A stretch of 64,000 nucleotides of DNA from Laguncularia racemosa. Lineage: Eukaryota > Streptophyta > Magnoliopsida > Myrtales > Combretaceae. The stretch spans positions 4,045,323 through 4,109,322 of the forward strand of contig JBBMOL010000058.1 of NCBI GenBank assembly GCA_037954665.1. The letters are read 5' to 3'. The translations under genes and the position numbers were made by a program. This document shows, piece after piece, positions 22,116 through 35,035 of this stretch (position 1 is the stretch's first letter; each line of letters opens with the position of its first letter). Below the pieces are notes generated by a model. That model made no database searches. It worked only from the letters and a program-made list of their open reading frames with translations, and had not been told where the DNA came from.

Positions 22116-25100
22116 TATAGCGACCCACCTACTAGGTCTGACTCTTAACCTGTTCTAAAATTCCTGTAACTATCCTTGGTACCTGTAGGTGGGTTACTAT
22201 GCCATCTCTGAATTAGAGATAAGGCAAATTCTGCTAATATTGAACCTGTAACTCCAACCTGTATGAAATTTTATAAACGTCTTGTAAAATGGCGCTAACA
22301 ACGCTATCATTTCATATCCATATCATATCTAAATACATGTACTTAAAATCTCCTGTCACATCATACATCATATATATATACCACCGGGATCTGCATTCCC
22401 GATAAGTAGGCATAGCCCATGATTAATCCTGTAGCCTTAAGTGGCTCAAAAGATTACAAATCCAACCTTATACACACAAATATTTACATTAAAATATGAA
22501 GATTAACACCTATAGATCTTATTACAAATAACAGAGGTTCCAAAATGAAACTAAGGGCTTCTTTGCCTCTATTGACGCTCTCCAAAAACCCGACTCCCCA
22601 ATAACTTATTCTTCAGTACCTATACCTGAGGTTAGCAAAAACACTAACCCCTCAGCTACTTAAGAAGCAAAGTGAGTATAAAATCAAGCAACCCAATAAA
22701 AACAAATAACAAAAATCACATAATAGTAATCAACAATATTATCAAATACCTCGAAGTGATTACTCAAGCAAGCAAGTTTTCAACTCAAGTTATACTCGCA
22801 AGAAACTCAATTCAATTTATTACATTTTAACATCACCATGATCTTACTTAGTGATATTTTCCCTATAATTCCATTTTGCTAAACACATAACCTTTTCATT
22901 GGAGACCATTTCAATCACTCCTGTTTACTCACAGGTCACAAATATTTTTTTTGTTAATCCAGGTAAAGCCTGTTAACTGGTAGATAAATTACCCGCATGT
23001 ACTTTTCAAAACCTAATGTTTTCTCAACCAATTAAGACATCCTTATATACTCTTTTTAGTTAGAAACATTCGGCTCGCCTTTCACCTGCCTCGAACAAAA
23101 GGGGTGGCTAGATCCCCATAGGTCACTGAACCGGGCCGGTCCGTCGACCGTGCCTCAAACCCATCCGGGTCGACTCAAAGGTCGTACCACAAACTTACTA
23201 GGCAGGGAACAGGACTTTTCTTACATTAAGTGTTTTGGGTTAGTAGGTACTTATAGCCTAAATCCCATTTTATTATCCATTTAAATATTTCATCGTTACC
23301 AAGAAAACAATAGTATGAACTTAACCAGTTGTATAAACTCCATCTAATAAGCTAAAAATAACCCAGCATTACATCACAATCATGAAGCATTCAATAATTT
23401 AAGTTCATCACATCACATACAATCAGAAATAGTATAACCAAATCCCGCACCCAACTCTCATTCTAGGATTTTCTAGAATGTTACCCTTTTTTTTCTCATA
23501 ATCCAATCATATCATGACACACAACCAGCCATCAGCAAATCAATGTAATTCAACAATCCTCTTGCATTGATCACAGTAAGTGATCGTACAGGGTAATTTC
23601 AGCCAACAACAAGTAGTCTACATTATTAACCACTTGTACCCAAGATAGGAGTTAAGGGGTTACTCACTTGAAACAATGTATGCCAATCCAAATAGTCGCA
23701 CCGGCCAAATTCCTTTGTCCTCCTTACTCAACAGAAACACCTAAATCATCAATATACCAATCAATGTTACCTCATTCACTCTATTGAACCCTACATTGCT
23801 AATTCAGTATTCCAAACCCCTAAATTCCATCCTAACCTCGTATAATCCACCATTTTCCTACAATTTCTAATTCATATACATACAGGTATACTACACTCTA
23901 TTATATATTAATGTAATTAAATTTCGATCTGATTCTATATTGTATCATATGGTTCTAAATTATCACGATCTTGCACTGAATACTCCCGTTTTTGTTTCGT
24001 AACTAACCCAAGCTTCTTAAAATCATATTATACTTCAATGAACCTCAATTGAACATCAAATTCAACTAACCAAATCAAATTCTCTAATTTTGCTAAGGAT
24101 TTAATTCGGCCAGAATAGGGCAATTAGCTTGAAAAATTCACTAAAAATAGAAAACGACTCCAATCTGAACAATTATTGATTTGGTGATCTAATAAATCAT
24201 ATAAGGATCTTATATACTAAAAATTACATGAAAAATACATCATTTGACCTATTTAGTTTCCAATTTAATTTACGACCAGAATAGAGCATTTCTTAAGGAC
24301 CACATATTTGTGAATCAAATTTCAGAAAAATAAAATTATCACAATAATATCCATACAAAATTATGCCAGAATACCAAAAAACATAATTTTTTATCAACAT
24401 TTTATATTTTTAACAAAAATAGGAAGTTTCGGGCGTTACTAGGGGCTGCTCCGTTCACCAACCCCCGACCACCAAAACCGGCAACCACTATGTCGGCCGG
24501 AATCCTCTCCCACCCAAAACCTTAACCCTATCTTGGCCTAGCAGCAGATTTACCCTAACCCCTTCGAACGAACAGACAAAATCCTCTCTATTTAATTTGA
24601 TTTTTTTTTCTTCAATTTCTTCAAATTCTTGTTGCATCCTACTTCAATCTTGTTCTTCTTCCTATCCTGATGATTGCATGTTGGAAATTTCAATTTCAAT
24701 TTGCCTAGAAAATTCGGATGAAATGGAGAGTTTTGGTTTCTTTTTTTTCTAATTTTTTGATGATTTGTTTTATCTTCTCTCTCTATTCTAATATCTATAT
24801 CTATATATATATATAAAATATTACTTAATTTTGCTGACATTGAATGAGGGTGCTGTTCTGCAATTTTTTTCCTTCCTCTCTTTTTTTTTTTAGTTATAAT
24901 ATAATATAATATAATATAATGTGTACATTTTTTTTACATATTTATATATTCCATATATATATATATGCCCATATAATTCATATTATTATTATTATTATTA
25001 TTATTTTATATATTTTACTTTATTTTTAGCATATAACATATATATATATCATTCATTTTACCTTACACACATACATATATATATACTATTTTAATTTTAA

Positions 25101-25128
25101 CATTATTGCTTAAGTTTAGATCCTCACA
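22116..25128 (-). repeat. 3' LTR of the 11.4 kb Tekay element
   Basis: It starts TATAGCGACCCACC and ends CCTCACA on the plus strand. Sense start is TGTGAGGATC. The sense end should be ...CTACA, but the edge reads TATAG here and CGTAG in the other LTR, so both copies have lost the terminal CA by different changes. Contains (ATAAT)n at 24896-24920, TTA repeats at 24980-25003 and T/C-rich sense U3 sequence. No gene. Confidence 0.9.
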
Positions 25129-25149
25129 TCCCCCCCCCCCCCCCCTTAA
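25129..25149 (-). other. polypurine tract of the 11.4 kb Tekay element
   Basis: On the minus strand AAGG then a run to 16 G in total and a final A lie directly before the LTR start TGTGAGG. The long homopolymer may vary in length in sequencing. Confidence 0.88.
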
Positions 25150-25286
25150 AATAGTTTCGTCCTCGAAACTACTACGCAGGTACAACTCATTGTATTTTAA
25201 TATCCTACACTTAAATTACAAAAAACTTAAAATTTAAGTGAGACCATACATATTTATATCCTAAAGGTGAAACAGTAGTTACCTGT

Positions 25287-25691
25287 TTAGAATAAGTCTG
25301 GGTATTGAATCCTCATATGATCTTCTCTCTCCCATGTGGCCTCTGCCTCAGTATGGCTATTCCAAAGGACTTTTATAAATGTAATATCCCGGTTTCTGAG
25401 TTGCCTAGTGGACTTGTCCAAAATGGCAATGGGATACTCCTCATATGTCATGTTCTCCTGGAGTCCTTTTGGTAGATGTTCTAAGACAACTGTTGGATCG
25501 CTAACACATTTCTTCAATGAAGACACATGGAATACATTATGGATATTGGCTAACTTAATAGGTAACTCAAGTTCATATGCCACAGCTCCAATCTTCCTTT
25601 GAATCTGGTATGGACCAATATAACAAGGACTTAACTTCCCTTTTACTCCAAATCTCCTGACCCCCTTCATAGGTGATACTTTCAAGAACAT
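25287..25691 (-). pseudogene. integrase C-terminus with chromodomain (Tekay element)
   Basis: 134 open codons. GPYQIQRKIGAVAYELELP is the GPY module; NIHNVFHVSSLKK follows. The tail YEEYPIAILDKSTRQLRNR, then VLWNSHTEAEATWERED and YPDLF, is a chromodomain with the WxxxxEATWE pattern. Chromodomains of this kind are thought to steer integration to modified chromatin. One stop near 25705 separates it from the integrase core. Confidence 0.9.
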
Positions 25692-25703
25692 AAAGTCTCC
25701 AAC

Positions 25704-26744
25704 TTAAAACTCTAATGGTTTTCTGCGTTTATTAGCATAACTTTTCTGTCTACTTTGTGTTGTTTGCATTCTGGCCTTTATCACCTGAACTTTATCCTTC
25801 AGCTGTTGGAGCATTTCCGGTCCCACTACTTGTTTCTCTCCAATCTCATCCCAATATAATGGGGATCTACATTTTCTTCCATATAGGGCTTCATATGGGG
25901 CCATCTGTATAGTACTATGATAGCTGTTATTATATGCAAACTTGATTAGTGGCAAATGTTCATCCCAACTACCACTAAACTCCAAAACACATGCTCTCAA
26001 CATATCCTCAAGTGTCTGTATGGTTCTCTCTGTTTGACTATTTGTCTGAGGATGATAAGCTGTACTGAACTTTAATTTGGTGCCCATAGCTTCTTGTAGG
26101 GTTTGCCAAAATCTAGAAATAAACCTAAGATCTCTATCAGAAACAATAGAAGTTGGTACTCCATGTAATCGCACTATTTCCTTAATATATAACGCTGCTA
26201 AGCAAGATAGTGGCATGCTTTGCTGAATTGGAAGGAAATGGGTTGATTTAGTCAACCTATCAACGATTACCCAAATAGCATTATGCTGTTTCCTAGTCCC
26301 GGGTAATCCTATAACAAAATCCATGGAAATCTGCTCCCACTTCCATTCAGGAATGGAGAGGGGTTGTAATAACCCTCCAGGTTTTTGATGCTCTGCTTTA
26401 ACTTGTTGGCAAGTGCTACACTTTGCCACATATTCTGCAATGTCTTTCTTCATCCCTGGCCACCAATACACTGATTTCACATCCCTGTACATCTTATTGC
26501 TTCTTGGGTGGTTTGTATAAATGGTATGATGAGCCTCATCTAGAATTGCTTTTTTTATATTCTCTATTGCTGGTACGCATAATCTACCTTTGAATCTTAA
26601 TACTCCAGTCTCATCACATATAAAGTTGGGATATCTAATCATACTATTCCTGACTTTTTGTAGTTCCTCATCAGTTAATTGTGCTTCCCGAATCTGATCT
26701 TTCAATGTAGGCTGAATACTCAAACTATTTAATTTAGATTCCAC
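25704..26744 (-). pseudogene. integrase core (Tekay element)
   Basis: 346 open codons, the longest frame of the element. The zinc module is visible (HTIYTNHP, then CSTCQQVK), followed by the DDE core: MDFVIGLPGTRKQHNAIWVIVDRLTK, shortened here to its first Asp region, VSDRDLRFISRFW for the second Asp, and QTNSQTERTIQ for the Glu. The core looks catalytically complete; a stop removes the chromodomain from it. Confidence 0.9.
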
Positions 26745-26786
26745 TCCTGGCCATATAATTTCTAACTGTAATTGCTCTAAATCCCT

Positions 26787-27497
26787 CTACATTTCCACTT
26801 TATCAGTGATTAAAGTTGCCAGATTGCTACACTGTTTCCTACTTAATGCATCAACAACTACATTAGCTTTACAGAGATGATAGTGAATGGCTAGATCATA
26901 GTCTTTCATCAATTCCAACCGTTGCCTTTGTCGCATGTTCAACTCTTTTTTAGTAAGGATGTATTTCAAACTCTTATGATTAGTATATACATCGCATTTA
27001 TCACCATACAAATAATGTCTCCAAATTTTTAAAGCAAATATTATAGCAGCCAACTCCAAATCATGAGCAGGATAATTCTACTCATATAGTTTCAACTGAC
27101 GGGAAGCATATGCTATAACTTTGTCATCCTGCATCAATACACAATATATAGCATACCCACCTGTTCCACTAAGAATGGCCAAAATAGGAGCTAAAACTAA
27201 TCTCCTCTTTAATTCCTGAAAGCTTTGCTCACATTGGTCTGTCCATTCAAATTTAACTCCTTTCCTCATCAACCGAGTCAGGGGTACAACTATCTTTGAA
27301 AAGTCTTTCACAAATTTCCTATAATATCCTACTATACCAAGAAAACTTCTTACCTCCCTAACTATGGTAGGAGGATTCCACTCTGTGATGGCCTTAATCT
27401 TTGCAGGATCTACAGATATTCTATAACCTGACACAATATGGCCTAAGAATGCAATCTGGTCTAGCCAAAAATCACATTTCTTCAACTTAGCATACAA
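26787..27497 (-). pseudogene. RNase H and end of RT (Tekay element)
   Basis: Two adjacent frames. 27078-27497 holds CDFWLDQIAFLGHIVSG, VREVRSFLGIVGYYRKFV and the early RNase H (YCVLMQDDKVIAYASRQLK). 26787-27059 holds MELAAIIFALKIWRHYLYG, VYTNHKSLKYI and VVVDALSRKQ. A stop at about 27075 separates them. The TDHKSL site reads TNHKSL, replacing an Asp of the RNase H active-site region. Confidence 0.87.
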
Positions 27498-28170
27498 CTA
27501 TTTTTCCTGTAGAGTTTGCAACACCTTTCTTAAATGCTTAGCTTGCTCCTCGTTATCTTTAGAATAGATCAAGATATCATCAATGAATATAACCACAAAG
27601 TCATCCAAATATTCTTTAACTACCCTATTCATCATATCCATAAAGGCAGCTGGGGCGTTAGTTAAACCAAAAGGCATCACTAGAAATTCAGTGACCATAC
27701 TTGGTTCGAAAGGCAATCTTTGGTATGTCAACCTCCTTCACCTTCAATTGATGATATCCAGATTGTAGATCAATCTTCGAGAATATAGCTGCTCCCTTCA
27801 ACTAATCAAATAAGTCATCAATCCGAGGTAAAGGATATTTATTCTTAATGGTTACCTTATTCAACTCACGGTAATCTATACACAAATGTAGACTACCATT
27901 CTTCTTTTTCACAAATAACACCGATGCACCCTAAGGTGACATACTAGGCCTTATGAAACCCTTGTCCAATAATTCCTACAACTACTTTTTCAACTCCATC
28001 AATTCTACAGGAGCCATACGATAAGGAGCTTTGGATATAGGTTTCGTACCTAGCATTACCTCAATGTCGAATTCAACTTCTCTATCTAGGGGTAAGCCTG
28101 GTAATTCCTCAGTAAATACTTTTGGGAATTCACATACAACCGGGATATCCTCCACTCTCTTCTCTTTCAA
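27498..28170 (-). pseudogene. reverse transcriptase (Tekay element)
   Basis: 27498-27731 carries VMPFGLTNAPAAFMDMMN and the catalytic box FVVIFIDDILIYSKD. Upstream, 27735-28170 carries KNKYPLPRIDDL-like and YRELNKVT-like text in broken frames, and the lead-in FPEVFTEELPGLP-like sequence with a MAPVELMELKK end at 27982-28170. A frameshift near 27725 splits the RT fingers from the palm. Confidence 0.85.
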
Positions 28171-28615
28171 TTATGTATCTACCACTGAAGCCAAATATCC
28201 CATACATCCTTTCTTCAATAATTTCTTAGCTTTGTTAGCTGCTATGATCTTAGATATTGATCGCCTTATACTCCCTCTGAAACTGAATGCTTCCTCATTT
28301 GGTAGACAAAACTCTACCACTTTATCCCGACAATTTAGATGCACCTTATACCTGGTCAACCAATCTATGCCAAGGATAACATCATACCTTTTCATATTAA
28401 GAATAACCAAATTAGCTGGCAATTGCCGCCCTTTAATCACCACAATACCATTCTCCAATTGATAACCTGCTATCCTCTCCCCTCCAGAAGGAGTACTTAC
28501 CACATATTCACATTTCAGACTCTTCACTGGAGCCATGTTCCGTCTCACCTAGTCTTCAGCGACATAAGAATAGGTTGCTCTAGTGTCAAACAAGGCATAA
28601 GCGGGATTATCATCT
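28171..28615 (-). pseudogene. protease (Tekay element), altered active site
   Basis: The frame 28171-28548 starts after the active site and contains LPANLVILNMKRYDVILGIDWL and NCRDKVVEF, the flap and hydrophobic-Gly region. Just upstream (28565-28605) the active site reads FDTRATYSYV, with Arg in place of the Gly of DTGA. That change should abolish catalysis. A stop near 28550 separates active site and body. Confidence 0.82.
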
Positions 28616-29101
28616 AATCGAATCACACCTGAAATCATCAAACACATCACATTCCACTTCCATCAATTATTGTTAACATCCTACTCAATGACAAGTTAAG
28701 CATAGTCACATCTACAACTTAATTACTTCATGTCTACACCCATAAACACATCTATATATTCACATTTGCATATACACACTTATACGTACTTATAGGCATA
28801 TATTCACTAATACAATTTGTTTAACCCCTAAGCAGATACAACTATTTTACATATGTACACATGTAAATTCATGTCTACACACACATTCATGCATATTTAC
28901 ACATATAGATTCATTCATTAATTCAATTACTTAATTCATAACAAGCATCAACATCCCATACACATCAAAATTCACACACATATACATATTTACACTTATA
29001 CATTTACATATTCATATAGATATATAGGTTCATTTACATTACAACTATTTAACCATCAAACTATCAGATAAGTTTAGTAGTCTTACCTGCTACTACATCA
29101 T

Positions 29102-30212
29102 CTACATTAGCTGGCTCAGTCTGTTGTATAGCAAAGACTTGCGCCTGAGTCTGAGGTCGCGGTCTACCCCTCCTAGGATTAAGATCATGCTTAACTGCTG
29201 AGGCCTGAGTCTGAGCCTGAGTCTGCTGACCTCCCTCACTCCTACCCCGGCAATTATGGGAAGTATGACCAAACTGTCCACAAGTGTAACATTGGAGGTC
29301 CTTAGGATTCTAACATTGCCTAGCAATGTGTCAATCTACCCCACATCTATAACATTTTCCTCTCAGGTGAGGACATTCATTAACCTTGTGATTACCCTTA
29401 CACTTCCAGCACACTATAGTATAAGTCTGACTCCTTTGAGGTCGGACCAGTAGTTGATACTGCGTCTTTGCTTTTCCTTTATCCTTACTCCATTTTTGCC
29501 CAAAACTACCTCCATCCTTTCTTTTGTGTAAAGGACCCTCCATACCCTCTATATCTCTCACCCGTTCCAGGATACAGGCTTCATTCACAATCTCCACATA
29601 AGTCACAACTTTACTTCTTTTCAGCTCCGCCTGAAAATAGATATCCAGCCCCGCATGAAATTTATCAGCTTTTACCTCTTCATCATTTTAATAGGCCAAT
29701 GGAGCGAATTTCAACAATTTGCTAAACTCTCACTCATACTCCATTATGCTTCTACCCTTTTGCTTTAATTCATAAAACTTTTCCCTCATTTTATCTTGTA
29801 CACATGAGGGAAAATGTTGACTCAGGAAAACATCCTTAAATGCTGGCCAAGTAATTGGAGCTTCCATTAGCTCCTTCTATGATACCCACCAATCATGTGC
29901 AGTATCCTCTAATAGTACTACAACATAGTCCACCTTTTTATCCTCGAGAACATCATGTACCTGGAAAGCTCTTTCTATGGAGTTTATCCAATTCACAGTT
30001 GTAGTGGGGTCTAGACTCTTACCATAAAAGGGCTTTACAATCCTCCGTACCCTGGCTAGTTTATCCCTACCTGATCCCGCGGCCATAACTTCAGCCCAAG
30101 CTTGCATTACAGCAACCATATGCTCCATTGGATTCTGTGGAGCTGGCGGTGGAGGTGGTGGGGATGGTGGAGGTGGTGGAGGTAAATCCTCTTGCTGATC
30201 ATGAGGGACCAT
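29102..30212 (-). pseudogene. gag (Tekay element)
   Basis: 29877-30212 is the N-terminus: a Pro-rich run, NPMEHMVAVMQAWAEVM, then FYGKSLDPTTTVNWINSIERAFQVHDVLEDK and the DWW motif, shortened here; the key part is the retrotransposon Gag fold. 29331-29606 has a basic segment and the first zinc knuckle (CWKCKGNHKVNEC). The last knuckle CYTCGQFGHTSHNC lies at 29250-29291. Several stops between 29610 and 29880. The plus strand copy of the Pro run is the GGTGGAGG repeat at 30140-30180. Confidence 0.82.
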
Positions 30213-30466
30213 ATTCTTGGTCCTCCTTCCTCTACCTTTGCCTCGACCACTTCCACATTCGATTTACTACAATCAAATCTACATAAATAAGTACACTTGA
30301 ATCAGAAATCAAACACTTAAACTTCTTAAACAAGCATATGTATTCCACAATACACAAATACATGACAATTTGGTAAGTCAAATCAATTAACACAACTTAA
30401 AGTCTTCATTCATCCTAACCACCCCACATAAGCTCACACGGGTTTAATCATAATACCTAAAGAAAA
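30213..30466 (-). other. leader of the Tekay element
   Basis: About 250 bp between the primer site and gag. A basic Gly/Arg-rich stretch continues upstream of the gag ATG in frame (GRGKGRGRR), so the true start may lie nearer 30260. Otherwise featureless. Confidence 0.5.
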
Positions 30467-30478
30467 GCTCTGATACCA
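30467..30478 (-). other. primer binding site, initiator Met-tRNA
   Basis: GCTCTGATACCA on the plus strand, an exact reverse complement of TGGTATCAGAGC, three bases from the LTR edge. Confidence 0.93.
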
Positions 30479-30481
30479 CCC

Positions 30482-33400
30482 CGTAGTGACTCACCTACTA
30501 GGTCTGATTCTTGAACCTGTTCCAAAATTCCTATAACTATCCTTGGTACCGGTAGGTGGGTTACTATGTCGTCTCTAAATTAAAGATAAGGCAAATTCTG
30601 CTAATATTGAACCTGTAACTCCAACCTGTATGAAATTTTATAAACGTCTTGTAAAATGACACTAACAGCGCTATCATTTCATATCCATATCATATCTAAA
30701 CACATGTACTTAAAATTTCCTGTCACATCATACATCATATATATATAACATCGGGATCTGCATTCCCGGTAAGTAGGCATAGCCCATGATTAATCCTGTA
30801 GCCTTAAGTGGCTCAAAAGATTACAAATCTAACCTTATACACACAAATATTTACATTACAATCTGAAGATTAACACCTATAGATCTTATTACAAATAACA
30901 GATGTTCCAAAATGAAACTAAGGGCTTCTTTGCCTCTATTGACGCTCTCCAAAAACCCGAGTCTCCAATAACTTATTCTTCAGTACGTGTACCTGAGGTT
31001 AGCAAAAACACTAACCCCTCAGCTTCTTAAGAAGCAAAGTGAGTATAAAATCAAGCAACCCAGTAAAAACAAACAACAAAATCACATAATAGTAATCAAC
31101 AATATTATCAAATACCTCGAAGTGATTACTCAAGCAAGCAAGTTTTCAACTCAAGTTATACTTGCAAGAAACCCAATTCAATTTATTACATTTTAACATC
31201 ACCATGATCTTACTTAGTGATATTTTCCCTATAATTCCATTTTGCTAAACTCATAACCTTTTCATTGGAGACCATTTCAATCACTCCTATTTACTCACAG
31301 GTCACAAATATTTTTTTTGTTAATCCAGGCAAAGCCTGTCAACTGGTAGATGAACTACCCTCATGTACTTTTCAAAACTTAATGTTTTCTCAACCAATTA
31401 AGACATCCTTATATACTCTTTTTAGTTCGAAACATTCAGCTCGCCTTTCACCTGTCTCGAACAAAAGGGGTGACCAGATCCCCATAGGTCACTGAACCGG
31501 GCCGGTCCGTCGACCGTGCCACAAACCCATCCGGGTCGACTCAAAGGTCGTACCACAAACTTACTAGGTAGGGAACAAGACTTTTCTTATAATAAGTGTT
31601 TTGGGTTAGTAGGTACTTATAGCCTAAACCCCGTTTTATTATCCATTTAAATATTTCATCGTTACCAAGACAACAATAGTATGAACTTAACCAGTCGTAT
31701 AAACTCCATCTAATAAGCTAAAAATAACCCAGCATTACATCACAATCATGAAGCATTCAATAATTTAAGTTCATTACATCACATTCAATCAGGAATAGTA
31801 TAATCAAATCCCGCACCCAACTCTCATTCTAGGATTTTCTAGAATGTTCCCCTTTTTTTTTTCTCATAATCTAATCATATCATGACACACAACCAACTAT
31901 CAGCAAACCAATGTAATTCAACAATCCTCCTACATTGATCACAGTAAGTGATCGTACAGGGTAATTTCAGCCAACAACAAGTAGTCTGCATTATCAACCA
32001 CTTGTACCCAAGATAGGAGTTAAGGGGTTACTCACTTGAAACAATGTATGCCAATCCAAATAGTCGCACTGGCCAAATTCCTTTGTCTTCCTTACTCAAC
32101 AGAAACACTTGAATCATCAGTATACCAATCAATGTTACCTCATTCACTCTATCGAACCCTACATTACTAATTCAGTATTCCAAACCCCTAAATTCCATCC
32201 TAACCTCATATAATCCACCATTTTCCTACAATTTCTAATTCATATACATACGGGTATACTACGCTCTATTATATATTAATGTAATTAAATTTTGATCTGA
32301 TTCTATGTTGTATCGTATGGTTCTAAATTATCACGATCTTGCACCGAACACTCCCGTTTTTGTTTTGTAACTAACCCAAGCTTCTTAAAATCATATTATG
32401 CTTCAATGAACCTCAACTGAACATCAAATTCAACTAATCAAATCAAATTCTCTAATTTTGCTAAGGATTTAATTCGGCTAGAACAAGGCAATTAGCTTGA
32501 AAAATTCACTAAAAATAGAAAACGACTCCAATCTAAACAATTATTGATTTGATGATCTAATAAATGATATAAGGATCTTATATACTAAAAATTACATAAA
32601 AAATACATCATTTGACCTATTTAGTTTCCAATTTAATTTACGACCAAAACAAAGCATTTCTTAAGGACCACATATTTTTGAATCAAATTTCAGAAAAATA
32701 AAATTTTCATATTAATATCCATACAAAATTATGGTTGAATACCAAAAGTCATAATTTTTTATCAACATTTTATATTTTTAACAAAAATAGGAAGTTTCGG
32801 GCGTTACCGGGGGCTGCTCCGTTCACCAGCCTCCGGCCACCAAAGCCGGCAACCACTATGTCAGCCGGAATCCTCTCCCACCCAAAACCTTAACCCTATC
32901 TTGGCCTAGTAGCAGATTTACCCTAACCCCTTTGAACGAACAGACAAAATCCTCTCTATTTAATTTGATTTTTTTTCTTCAAATTCTTCAAATTCTTGTT
33001 GCATCCTACTTCAATCTTGTTCTTCTTCATATCCTAATGATTGCATGTTGGAAATTTCAAATTCAATTTGCCCAGAAAATTCGGATAAAATTGAGAGAGT
33101 TTTGGTTTCTTTTTTTTTCTAATTTTTTTGATGATTTGTTTTATCTTCTCTCTCTATTCTAATATCTATATATATATTTATAATATTACTTAATTTTGTT
33201 GACATTGAATGAGGGTGTTGTTCTGCAATTTTTTTTCCTTCCTCTCTTTTTTTTTTCTTTTTTTTAGCTATAATATAATATAATATAATGTGTTCATTTT
33301 TTTTTACATATTTATATATTCCATATAGATATATATATATATATATATATATATGCCCATATAATTCATATTATTATTATTTTTTTATATATTTTACTTT

Positions 33401-33517
33401 ATTTTTAGCATATAACATATATATATATATATATATATCATTCATTTTACCTTACACGCATACATATATATATACTATTTTAATTTTAACATTATTGCTT
33501 AAGTTTAGATCCTCACA
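30482..33517 (-). repeat. 5' LTR of the 11.4 kb Tekay element
   Basis: Nearly identical in order to 22116-25128; differences are mostly single transitions plus AT-repeat length changes (33325-33355, 33416-33440). It ends CCTCACA, directly followed by the duplication TGGAC. Confidence 0.92.
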
Positions 33518-33522
33518 TGGAC
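33518..33522. repeat. target site duplication, right copy (TGGAC)
   Basis: Identical to 22111-22115. Confidence 0.93.
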
Positions 33523-34491
33523 TTGTTAGGAATTTCTTTAGCTTCTCGGATGTAGTTCGATGTTATCTGGTCCATTAAAAAATTGCCAAGATCTTCAGGA
33601 TCTTAAAGAACTAGGAATATTTATCTTTGCTTTCAAAGACAAATTTGTTTAACATGGCAATTCATTCTATATTGATTTGGGGAATTTCATTTCAAGTATG
33701 GTTCATATCTTCTTCAGGTTAGCCTCGATGCCACTTTGTATGACTATGTATCTATGGAACTTGCTTGAGGTGGCCCCAAAGATGCACTTTTGGGGGTTTA
33801 ACTTCATATTGTATCACCTCAAAGTGTTGAATGTTTCTTGTAAGTCTAAGAGATAGTCTTCAGGTCTTATGCTTTTGACTATCATATCATCAACATACAC
33901 TTTAATATTCCACCCAATTTGTTGTTTAAGTATCTTTGTCACCAATCTTTAGTATGTAGCCCTAGTATTTTTTAGGCTAGAAGGCATGACTTTATAGCAA
34001 TAAATCTTAAACTTGGTGATAAATGAAGTGTATAATTCATCCTCTAGCTTCATCTTGATCTAGTTGTATCTAGAGAAAGCATCCATAAAACTAAGGAGTA
34101 TGTGGCCGGAGGTAGAATTGATGAGTTGGTCAATTTGAGGGAGGGGAAAATAGTCCTTTGGGTAGGTACCGTTGAGATTTGTGTAGTCTATGTACATTTG
34201 CCACTTTCCATTGGACTTCCTAACTAGTACATAATTAGCCAGCTAGGTTGTGTAATGTTCTTTCTTTACAAATCCTGCCTTTAACAGCTTTTGCACCTCT
34301 TTCTCAATGGCTACTTGCTGTTCTGCTGTAAAGTCTCTTTTTTGCTTAATGACTTTAGCATTGTTATTAATGTTAAGGTGGTGCATCATCATTTCAAAGG
34401 AGATGCCTAGCATGTTCAATGGGGACCAGACAAACACATCTTGATTAAACTTAAAGAAGTTGATGAGTTGACATTTGAGATCTATGGGCAT
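33523..34491 (-). pseudogene. reverse transcriptase of the Tat element
   Basis: 34243-34491 is the readable N-terminus (FVWSPLNMLGIS, HHLNINNNAKVIKQKRDF, VQKLLKAGFVKK). The rest, with stops, keeps NYVLVRKSNGKWQMYIDY, YPKDYFPLPQIDQL, SFMDAFSRYN, YCYKVMPSSLKN and the catalytic VYVDDMIVKS near 33880-33900. PQKCIFGATSSKF and the connection follow down to 33523, where the Tekay element interrupts. Confidence 0.82.
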
Positions 34492-35035
34492 AGACGTTTC
34501 TACTCATGTAGTTTGCTCAGGGCTATTACCGAGCTAGATTTCTTCAATGTCTTTAGTAGGTTCTCCCCTAGAACCTGACTTTTTCTCAAGTCTAGCTTCT
34601 ATAAGGATGGCCTCCTCCCTCTTTAAAACCTTCAAATATAAATTTTATGCTAGTTCTTGGCTTCATCAACACACACCAACTCCTTCGAGTGTTAGAAATT
34701 TTGCCTTTAGGTGTGGCGTTGACAAAATTATCTTAAATGTGTTCTATCTTGGTCATCCAAGGATTACATTGTAAGGTGACTAATAGTTTACCACTAAGAA
34801 TTCTACATTGTATGGCTTCATATTTGTCTTGAGCTTAGGTTACATTTAATCAAAGGCATGTTTAAAGGTTATATGCAAAGTTGCTTATGTCAACTAGAAT
34901 TTTCCTCACATTAAATTTAGCGATCTTGGCACTAATCACTAAGGCATCATTGTGAGGGGTTTGAATCCCCTCAAGGTCATTAGAGAAGGATATGGATGTA
35001 TCCACTCTTATCTTCTTACTATGTAGGCTTATCAC
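34492..35035 (-). pseudogene. protease region of the Tat element
   Basis: No long frame. Pieces such as PHNDALVISAKIA and a downstream LGHPRITL-like plus-strand shadow mark where the aspartic protease should be. Assignment rests on position between gag and RT. Confidence 0.5.

Larger units (their letters stand above)
22116..33517 (-). mobile_element. complete Tekay-clade chromovirus (11.4 kb)
   Basis: Two LTRs of 3013 and 3036 bp, highly similar over their length, flank a 5.35 kb body on the minus strand. The body holds a Met-tRNA primer site, gag with zinc knuckles, protease, RT, RNase H, integrase with a C-terminal chromodomain, and a 16-G polypurine tract. The perfect 5 bp duplication TGGAC shows one intact insertion event, into the pol gene of the Tat element. 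High LTR similarity makes it one of the younger complete elements here. Stops in every domain mean it cannot supply its own proteins. Confidence 0.93.

Noticed and set aside
33288..33578. Tyr/Ile-rich plus-strand frame of 96 codons
   Set aside because: It arises from (AT)n microsatellites at the end of the Tekay LTR and is not conserved in the other LTR copy.
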